A stretch of 56,291 bases of DNA, taken from contig JAHJSA010000002.1 of assembly GCA_018830645.1 (NCBI GenBank), forward strand, positions 1-56,291, in the 5' to 3' direction. Positions 50,742-56,291 of the stretch are shown here, one piece after another. The position numbers and the translations under genes are program-made. The notes under the pieces were generated by a model that made no database searches, had not been told where the DNA came from, and saw only the letters and a program-made list of their open reading frames with translations. Origin of the DNA: Actinomycetota bacterium (lineage in GTDB: Bacteria > Actinomycetota > Thermoleophilia > RBG-16-64-13). The first letter of the stretch is position 1, and every line of letters starts with the position of its first letter.

Positions 50742-52764
50742 CGTTGCCGGCGTCGCCGGGTGCATTGCCGGCACCGTGGGGCGCGGCGTCCGCTGACCCG
50801 GCGGCGGACCCGGCGGTGGTGGACGTGACATCCCCGGGCGCGGCGTCTCCCCACTCCGCTCCGGCGGGGGCGGGGGCGGGCAGGAGTGCGGCACGATACC
50901 CCTCCAGCCCGAGCGCCGCCGCCTTCTCGAGCCCCACCACACCATCCTCGTCCCAACCCCGCGCCCGGTAGTACTCGTTCAGCATGGGCGTCAGATCGAA
51001 CGTTCGTCCAGCGGCGGGCCCATCGGGAAGCGGCGTGTGCAACACGCGGTGTGGCAGGGTGTCGTCCGCGCGGGAGAAGCCGGCGCCGAGGTTCCACAGG
51101 CGCTCGAGGTTCCAGATGCGCTCCCCCGCACGCAGGAGGTCCTGGGCGGCTAGAGGCTCGCCCGTGGCGGCCGACATCAAGCGTGCCAGCACCTCTTCGC
51201 CGAAGGCGAAGCCGGCGAACTTGCACAGGGCGACGGAGTCGAACGCAGCAGACAGATGCTGCAGATTGAGCAGGATACCCGACTTGCCCGCCGTGCTGAA
51301 GCGGTCGAGCATCTTGGGGATGCCGAGGATCTCCGGCCCGAGCATGTTGCCGCGTAGATGGCAGGCGCCTCGGTTCGAGGTGGCATATGCGAGACCCTGT
51401 CCGTGCATGCCGCGGGGGTCGTAGGCGGGGAGTTCGAGGCCTTTCACGTGCATAGCCGCTTCCGGATGCCCGTACGCCAAGGCGAAGCGAGCCGAACCGT
51501 CGGCGAGTTCGGCGCCGAAACCCCGCCCCTCGCCCATCTCTCGCACGAGCTGCACTACACGTTCGGCGGCTCCGAACCGCAGATCGCGCCCGAGCAGGCC
51601 TTCTTCCGAGAGCTCCATCGCGCAGGCGATCGTGGCTCCCGTCGAGATGGTGTCCAGCCCATATTCCCCGCACAGACGGTTGGCCTCCTGGATGGCGTCG
51701 AGGTCGTCGACCCCGACAGCCGCGCCGAGCGCCCACAGGGTCTCGTACTCGGGGCCCGTACCCCCCGGCGGGTGGTCGCCCTCTCCGGAGCCGGAGCCAT
51801 CTCGGCCAGATGGCGCCGCTACCCGCGGCGTGCAGCGGATGCGACATCCGAAACACCCTTTGCGTCCCACCGCCAACCCGTCGCGTACCGACTCGCCCGA
51901 GATGCGCTCGACGCCCGGCCATGTGGTGGTGGTGTAGTTGAGCGCGGGGAGAGCCCCCGCCTGGTGCACCAACTGCATGAGGACGGCAGTGCCGAACTCG
52001 GGTAGCGCACGACTCGTGACGGGGTTCGCGCAGATCTGCTTCTCCGCTTCGTACACGAGGAACGAGAAATGATCGGGCTCGGCCACGTACAGCGCCCGGT
52101 CGCCGGCTACCGCGACCGCGAACACCCTCTTGGCGGCGAGGGCCGCGCCGAGCCCGCCGCGTCCCAGATTGCGGCCATCATCGGTGCGTAGCGAGCCGAG
52201 GAGCGCTCCGCGCCTCCCTGCCACAGACGGCAGCAGGAGGCTGTAACCGGACCCCAACGCCGCCCGCAACCCGGCCACGGTGCGCGACCACACCAGCCCG
52301 GGATCGCGAGGATCGGCTTCCGGCCAGACCTCACTCAGCGGCAGCAGGCGCACCGAAGGTGGCCCGCCGTCCGCCCGCGCTCCGCGTCCGTCTACCACGA
52401 CCACCGACCACTCGGCCGCCGCCCCGGTGAGAACGAGCGCATCGACTCCCGCCTGCCGCAGGCGCACGCCGAACCGACCGCCCGCGTTGCCGTCGAAGAT
52501 CGTGCCGGTGAGAGGCGAAGGTGCGACGGCCGCGAAGCGGCCGGAGCTGGGAGCCGACGTGCCGGTGAGGGGGCCGGCGGCGAGTACGAAAGGCTGGCTC
52601 GCATGGAGCGCCTCCAGGCGAGGCGACCCCAGGGTGGCCACCAGGGCGACGCCATACCCTCGTCCACCCAAGAACGGCGCCCGGTCTGGGCCGCCTTCGA
52701 GAACGACCGACGTCGCCCGATCGAGCCGGCAGAGCATGGTGTGGCCGACGGCGGTGCGGTTCAC
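50686..52764 (-). CDS. AOR-family tungsten aldehyde:ferredoxin oxidoreductase
   Basis: The 692-residue protein has the AOR N-terminal domain (FLGGRGYGVALVATLG, LVLAAGPLTGTSAP, GRFGVRLRQAGVDALVLTG) and the cluster motif GCFGCRIRC (CxxCxxxC) with the fourth Cys at SVALCKFAGF. The molybdopterin region (GPEYETLWALGAAVG, YDPRGMHGQGLAYATSNRG) binds tungsten in known members. It oxidises aldehydes to acids and passes electrons to ferredoxin; oxygen sensitivity is expected. A Pro/Gly/Ala-rich tail of about 60 residues is extra. It is followed by the class II aldolase gene, which can give an aldehyde substrate. Confidence 0.9.
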   Translation of the reverse strand: MNRTAVGHTMLCRLDRATSVVLEGGPDRAPFLGGRGYGVALVATLGSPRLEALHASQPFVLAAGPLTGTSAPSSGRFAAVAPSPLTGTIFDGNAGGRFGVRLRQAGVDALVLTGAAAEWSVVVVDGRGARADGGPPSVRLLPLSEVWPEADPRDPGLVWSRTVAGLRAALGSGYSLLLPSVAGRRGALLGSLRTDDGRNLGRGGLGAALAAKRVFAVAVAGDRALYVAEPDHFSFLVYEAEKQICANPVTSRALPEFGTAVLMQLVHQAGALPALNYTTTTWPGVERISGESVRDGLAVGRKGCFGCRIRCTPRVAAPSGRDGSGSGEGDHPPGGTGPEYETLWALGAAVGVDDLDAIQEANRLCGEYGLDTISTGATIACAMELSEEGLLGRDLRFGAAERVVQLVREMGEGRGFGAELADGSARFALAYGHPEAAMHVKGLELPAYDPRGMHGQGLAYATSNRGACHLRGNMLGPEILGIPKMLDRFSTAGKSGILLNLQHLSAAFDSVALCKFAGFAFGEEVLARLMSAATGEPLAAQDLLRAGERIWNLERLWNLGAGFSRADDTLPHRVLHTPLPDGPAAGRTFDLTPMLNEYYRARGWDEDGVVGLEKAAALGLEGYRAALLPAPAPAGAEWGDAAPGDVTSTTAGSAAGSADAAPHGAGNAPGDAGNGAREEEPKGGGRHLRAVP

Positions 52765-52950
52765 GGTGCCTTTCCCTGTCTCGGCTGCGCGCGCGAAGCG
52801 CGGGACACTGCCACTATTGGCCCAAAGATTCTATCAGAGGGTCGGGACGCCCCACGCTTCCCGAAACCAGGACGGTGAGGAAGGACCGGCGGCCTCTCGG
52901 CGAACAGCAAAGGAAGGACCTTTGGCTTCACGGCGAATAGTATTAGGAAC

Positions 52951-53919
52951 ATGAACGAGGATCCCCGACACCCGATGATCTGCCGGGTCTGCGGCACCGA
53001 GAACCGAGTGAACCGCCTCTTCTGCAGTGAGTGCGGCGCGTACCTGCAGGACGAGGAAGAGGACACGCTGGTCGAACTCCCACAGCAGCCGACCCCGGCG
53101 GCCCTCCCCCTGCCTTCCCCGCCTCCCCCGGCTCCCCCATCTCAGCCGACTATGCTCGACCCTCCCGCGGGCCCATACGATCCCGAGTTCCCCCGCGGAT
53201 ATCGCCAAGTGCAGGTGGAGAAACGCTGGGGAGTGACACCGGTGCTTCTGGCCCTTCTCCTCGTCGTCGTGGCGCTGGGGATGGCCGCGGTGATCTACCT
53301 CACCATCATCAGGCCGCCCGCGGGCACGTCGAGCGTGACCACTGCGGGTCTGCTGGGCACAGGCACCACCGCGGCCACGGGGACCGCGACAACGGACGCG
53401 GCCACGACCTCGACCACCGAGGCAGTCGTCACGAACGACTCCAGTACGACCACCCTCCCAGGCCCGGGCGACGACCGGGGCACGCCCGTCGGCCCGGTGC
53501 CGGTCTCGGCGAGCTCTACTCTGCCCCCCGAGGGCGGAAACGACTACCGGCCACAGAACCTCGTCGATGGAGACCTCGCCACCTGCTGGGCTGAAGGCGT
53601 GGAGGGGCAGGGGGAAGGTGAGTGGGTGCGACTTGATCTCGGCGAACCGACGGTACTCTCGACGATCGAGATCGCCAACGGCTACCAGAAGGACCAGCGC
53701 AGGTTCGAAGGCAATCCCCGCCTCAAGACCATCCGAATCGAGTACTCCGACGGCTCTGCGCAGTTGATCCAGCTACACGACGGCGGCGGCTATCAGACGA
53801 TCACGTCGCCGCCCATCGCGACGGAGTGGGTGCGGTTGGTCGTGCAGGTCACCTATCCCGGCACCACCTGGCAGGACACCTCAGTCTCCGAGGTGAGGCT
53901 CTACCGATCCGGGCGGTAG
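52951..53919 (+). CDS. Zinc-ribbon, membrane-anchored protein with discoidin-like C-domain
   Basis: The 322-residue protein has a zinc ribbon at the N-terminus (C11, C14, C25, C28 in CRVCGTENRV and FCSECGAYL), then a Pro-rich linker. A single membrane helix lies near residues 96-120, followed by a Thr/Ala/Ser-rich spacer and a C-terminal beta domain of F5/8-type C pattern (PQNLVDGDLATCWAEG, WVRLDLGEPTVLSTIEIANG, RLVVQVTYPGTTW). The ribbon is cytoplasmic and the discoidin-like domain extracellular, which suggests surface sugar binding or sensing. It is convergent with the BMC operon. Function is unknown. Confidence 0.82.
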   Translation: MNEDPRHPMICRVCGTENRVNRLFCSECGAYLQDEEEDTLVELPQQPTPAALPLPSPPPPAPPSQPTMLDPPAGPYDPEFPRGYRQVQVEKRWGVTPVLLALLLVVVALGMAAVIYLTIIRPPAGTSSVTTAGLLGTGTTAATGTATTDAATTSTTEAVVTNDSSTTTLPGPGDDRGTPVGPVPVSASSTLPPEGGNDYRPQNLVDGDLATCWAEGVEGQGEGEWVRLDLGEPTVLSTIEIANGYQKDQRRFEGNPRLKTIRIEYSDGSAQLIQLHDGGGYQTITSPPIATEWVRLVVQVTYPGTTWQDTSVSEVRLYRSGR

Positions 53920-53991
53920 GTCACGCGCGAGGTGTAGGCCGCGAGTCGCAGCCCACCGGACGATTTCCGGCGGATCTTCCTCGCACTGCGC

Positions 53992-54282
53992 CTACCTGGC
54001 CTCGTACGTATTGCGTCGGCCGATCTCCAGCAGTTCGATCACTCCTACGATGGTCGCATCGACGGAGCGGTCCAGAGTCTGCACGGTCTGGCGCGACCCC
54101 GACCCGTGTGAGACGAGCACAAGATCGCCTTGTCCCGCGTCGACCGTGTCCACCGCCACGTACGGCTCACCCAGGATCTCGCCCTCGACCGTTGCTTCCC
54201 GCACGATGAGAAGCTTCATTCCCACCATGCGCTCGTTCTTGATGGTCGAGACGCACGATCCGACCACTGCGGCTATCTGCAT
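53992..54282 (-). CDS. BMC-P pentameric vertex shell protein (EutN/CcmL family)
   Basis: The 96-residue protein fits the EutN/CcmL fold: MQIAAVVGSCVSTIKNERM, GMKLLIVREA, PYVAVDTVDAGQGDLVLVSH, GSGSRQTV, and VDATIVGVIELLEIG. Such pentamers cap the vertices of bacterial microcompartments. It is the last gene of the visible shell operon; its start overlaps the previous gene by 10 bases. Confidence 0.95.
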   Translation of the reverse strand: MQIAAVVGSCVSTIKNERMVGMKLLIVREATVEGEILGEPYVAVDTVDAGQGDLVLVSHGSGSRQTVQTLDRSVDATIVGVIELLEIGRRNTYEAR

Positions 54283-54638
54283 TCTTCCTCCAGTCTCGCG
54301 AGGACCCCCCGCACGACGGCATCAACCAGTTGCGGCGACATGTCGCTTCCGAGCCGGGCGCGCACCGCAGCCGCGATCGTCTCCGCCACGGCCGGGGCGC
54401 CGGGTCCTTCGGTCGGCTTCACCACCCTCACCTCCGGCAGCGAGATCGCTTCCTCGGGCGAGTCTTTCCAACGCCGACGCGAGGCGATCTCCTGCACGTA
54501 GGGCAGCAGCCTCACCCCGAGTTCCTGAGCCCTCTCGCGTGCGGCCATGGTGACCACGACGTCGTCGTTCAGTTGGATGGACATCTCACCCCGCCCGGCC
54601 ATGTCTTCGATATCTCTCACGGTGTAGAACGTCTTCAT
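54273..54638 (-). CDS. BMC-locus accessory protein, unassigned family
   Basis: The 121-residue protein starts at ATG 54638, one base over the BMC-T stop. Its N-terminal 45 residues (MKTFYTVRDIEDMAGRGEMS, VVVTMAARERAQELGVRLLP) resemble short segments that precede enzymes in BMC operons, such as EutT/EutQ-type N-termini. A linker, and then a C-terminal amphipathic helix (AVAETIAAAVRARLG, DAVVRGVLARLEEE), resemble encapsulation peptides that dock proteins to shells. It lies between BMC-T and BMC-P. A role as a shell-docking scaffold is inferred. Confidence 0.68.
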   Translation of the reverse strand: MKTFYTVRDIEDMAGRGEMSIQLNDDVVVTMAARERAQELGVRLLPYVQEIASRRRWKDSPEEAISLPEVRVVKPTEGPGAPAVAETIAAAVRARLGSDMSPQLVDAVVRGVLARLEEECR

Positions 54639-55261
54639 CAGCGACCTTCCAGATTCCCCAGAGCTTCGATAGCGGCGTCCCGCGCCGTGAGGATCTCGGA
54701 CTCGGTGCCCGACATCCACATCCTTCCGAACCTTCCGACAGATGCCACGTGGATCAGGCGGATATTCGCCCGTTTCTCGGCCTCGTTGGCCGCGTAGTTG
54801 ATGTAGGCGGCCGGGGCGCACTCCAAGACCAGGAGCGTCTCCCCCGCGACGAGCATAGTGCCGCGCCGGAACCGGTTGAGCAGCTGAGCCTGGTAGGGAT
54901 CGACGTTGGTGATCACCTGCACAGACGCCACCTGGGGTTTGAGCCGGTCGCCCTCTTCCAACCCAAGCCGGCTGAGCACGATGGCGCCGGCCTCCAGGAC
55001 GGCGGCCTGACTGTGCGAGTGCACCTCGAACATGCCGAACTCGCGCTCCACGATCTGAGCACCCGGTCGCGCTTCGGTGGCTTTGACGGCGATGTCGACC
55101 ACGCGGAACACCTCGTTGCCGGGAGCCATCTCGATGTACAACGACGCCATCCCGATGGTCATGAGGTCGCCCTGCGTGACCGCGCCCACGAAGGCCGAAT
55201 ACTGCGGCTGAGTGCGGTCCAGGTAGCAGTAGGCCCTCAGCTGGAACTCATCAGACGCCAT
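54638..55261 (-). CDS. BMC-T tandem-domain shell protein
   Basis: The 207-residue protein is a tandem BMC-domain trimer-former. The first half has YLDRTQPQYSAFVGAVTQGD and VVDIAVKATEARPGAQIVER; the second has LLNRFRRGTMLVAGETLLVLE and ANIRLIHVASVGRFGRMW. BMC-T proteins form pseudohexameric tiles, often with gated larger pores for cofactors. Its sequence is like BMC-T proteins of RMM-type aldehyde compartments as far as I recall, but sub-type is uncertain. It overlaps the EutJ gene by 11 bases. Confidence 0.88.
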   Translation of the reverse strand: MASDEFQLRAYCYLDRTQPQYSAFVGAVTQGDLMTIGMASLYIEMAPGNEVFRVVDIAVKATEARPGAQIVEREFGMFEVHSHSQAAVLEAGAIVLSRLGLEEGDRLKPQVASVQVITNVDPYQAQLLNRFRRGTMLVAGETLLVLECAPAAYINYAANEAEKRANIRLIHVASVGRFGRMWMSGTESEILTARDAAIEALGNLEGR

Positions 55262-56135
55262 GGTCGCCCCCGATCGCGCTCGCCGTCATGTGTGCCACCT
55301 TCCTGGTTTGCACCTCGAGATCGCGCAACGCGATCCCGAGGGGAGTAACGAACAGAGGGTGCCCGGGCAGTTCGACGTCCAGTCCGGTGATCCCGGCCAC
55401 GACGCCGTCAATACCCGGAAAACAGCAGGTGCCACCCGCGAGGAACACCGTGCCGGATGACAGGTCCGCTACGTGTCGACGCACGATAGTGCCGACCTTC
55501 TCCATGACCGGCCGCACGACGGGCAGCAATCGCGTTGATTGCGCCGGATCCTTCTTGAGGTCTTCAGCCTCCTCGTACGAGATTCCGAGGGCTCCTGCGA
55601 TCACGAGTGTCAGGTGATGGCCACCAGTAGGCTCGTCCGCCGCGTAGCAGACTTCTCCGTCACGAAGCACAGAGACGCCCGTGGTCCCGCCGCCCACGTC
55701 CACCACGACGCCATCTGTGACCCCCAGAGCAGCTCCCGCGGCGCTCGGCTCATCGATGACACCGCTGCACTCGAAACCGGCAGCCTGAAGCACGTTGACC
55801 GTGGCTCTGACCTCTTCCGGAGCGACGCCGGGCGGGTAGGCGGTGGCTGCACAGCCGAGGCTACGCCCCAGACTGTCTTCCACCTCCGCCTTCATCTCGC
55901 GCAGGAGGTCGACGGCGCCGATGTAGTCCACCACGAGCCCGTCGCGCACGACACTCGCCGCCCGCGTCGTGCCCGCCACGGGCCACCCCTCACTATCGAC
56001 AACGGTGATCACGAGGTTGGCCGTACCCAAGTCGACGCCGACGCCCAGAAGCGCCCCGTCGTCACACCGGGTCCCGCGACCGGTCATCACCTCGGACGCC
56101 GCCGCCAGGCACGCGGCCGCGTCGCGATGCTCCAT
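55251..56135 (-). CDS. EutJ-family Hsp70-like microcompartment chaperone
   Basis: The 294-residue actin-fold protein has GVGVDLGTANLVITVVDSEG, AYPPGVAPEEVRATVNVLQ, IDEPSAAGAALGV, VVVDVGGGTTGVSVLRDG, and FLAGGTCCFPGIDGVVAG, the motifs of the EutJ/MreB-Hsp70 group. EutJ genes go with BMC operons; the biochemical role is thought to be enzyme activation or chaperoning. The ATG at 56135 is used. An in-frame GTG at 56144 would overlap the BMC-H stop, and none of the candidates has an ideal Shine-Dalgarno. Confidence 0.88.
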   Translation of the reverse strand: MEHRDAAACLAAASEVMTGRGTRCDDGALLGVGVDLGTANLVITVVDSEGWPVAGTTRAASVVRDGLVVDYIGAVDLLREMKAEVEDSLGRSLGCAATAYPPGVAPEEVRATVNVLQAAGFECSGVIDEPSAAGAALGVTDGVVVDVGGGTTGVSVLRDGEVCYAADEPTGGHHLTLVIAGALGISYEEAEDLKKDPAQSTRLLPVVRPVMEKVGTIVRRHVADLSSGTVFLAGGTCCFPGIDGVVAGITGLDVELPGHPLFVTPLGIALRDLEVQTRKVAHMTASAIGGDHGV

Positions 56136-56143
56136 CCCTCCCA

Positions 56144-56291
56144 CTACTCAGCCGTCCGTCCGCCGAACCCGCCCTTGCTCTCCTTCGGCAGGATCATCTC
56201 CACTTCGCCGTGGGGACGAGGTATCACGTGCACCGAGGCCAGCTCACCCACGCGTTTCGCCGCCGCGGCGCCGGCGTCCGTGGCGGCCTTC
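56144..56291 (-). CDS. BMC-H hexameric shell protein, C-terminal part, cut by the window edge
   Basis: The visible 48 codons end at TAG 56144-56146 and read [20 protein letters not shown], then [17 protein letters not shown] and a short basic tail. This is the C-terminal end of a PduA/EutM-type shell protein (the AAxAGAAAAxRVGE...VHVIPRPH pattern is diagnostic). BMC-H hexamers tile the facets of the compartment. The start lies beyond the right edge. It is the most upstream visible gene of the shell operon. Confidence 0.9.
   Translation of the reverse strand, partial: KAATDAGAAAAKRVGELASVHVIPRPHGEVEMILPKESKGGFGGRTAE

Overview
The window is high-GC DNA that looks like the chromosome of an anaerobic, deep-branching actinobacterium. 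The grounds are a DUF501 domain next to (here fused with) a Ppx/GppA phosphatase beside eno and a ftsB/divIC-type gene, a long CTC-type ribosomal protein L25, and oxygen-sensitive chemistry: a tungsten-type aldehyde:ferredoxin oxidoreductase, a corrinoid methyltransferase system and its Fe-S activator. The lineage is inferred from gene content only; no rRNA gene is present.

Layout. (1) 1-1.9 kb is a mobile-element graveyard: a transposase start cut by the left edge, a histidine kinase remnant, two IS21 istB remnants with a visible set of terminal repeats, an IS630 tail and a frameshifted tyrosine recombinase that ends about 85 bp from the 3' end of tRNA-Leu(UAA). (2) 2.1-24.5 kb is a minus-strand housekeeping block: DUF501-ppx, ftsB, pyk, eno, mazG, a parvulin lipoprotein, mfd, pth, rplY, prs, glmU, tRNA-Gln(UUG), ispE, a lipoprotein, rsmA, tatD, metG, rsmI, a Rossmann-like protein and a ROK sugar kinase. 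Many of these genes overlap by 1-10 bases. (3) 24.6-35.6 kb holds an ABC exporter pair, an L,D-transpeptidase, two unusual fusion proteins (asparaginase-GNAT and DUF3786-DUF2007), a radical SAM protein, and small VOC, HD, DUF2249 and MFS genes. (4) 36.1-45.7 kb is a methanol:corrinoid methyltransferase island. Three small membrane proteins precede mtaB and mtaC, followed by a MoxR-type AAA+ ATPase, a VWA protein, a RamA-type corrinoid activator with two [4Fe-4S] motifs, and a CobW-type metallochaperone GTPase. (5) 45.9-53.9 kb has an FAD amine/amino-acid oxidase, a YeiH-family membrane protein, a Nudix hydrolase, threonine aldolase, a class II aldolase, an AOR-family oxidoreductase and a zinc-ribbon membrane protein. 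(6) 54.0 kb to the right edge is part of a bacterial microcompartment (BMC) operon: BMC-P, a 121-residue accessory protein, BMC-T, EutJ and the end of a BMC-H gene.

How they fit together. MtaB should move the methyl group of methanol to the corrinoid on MtaC. The RamA-like protein should re-reduce Co(II) that has drifted out of the cycle. The CobW protein may supply metal, and the MoxR/VWA pair may act as a remodelling chaperone. No MtaA or methyl-tetrahydrofolate transferase is present, so the methyl acceptor is not visible. The three membrane proteins in front of mtaB are unrecognised and are the best candidates here for something undescribed. The right-hand part has several genes that make or consume aldehydes next to a BMC shell operon, but the signature enzyme of that compartment is not in the window.
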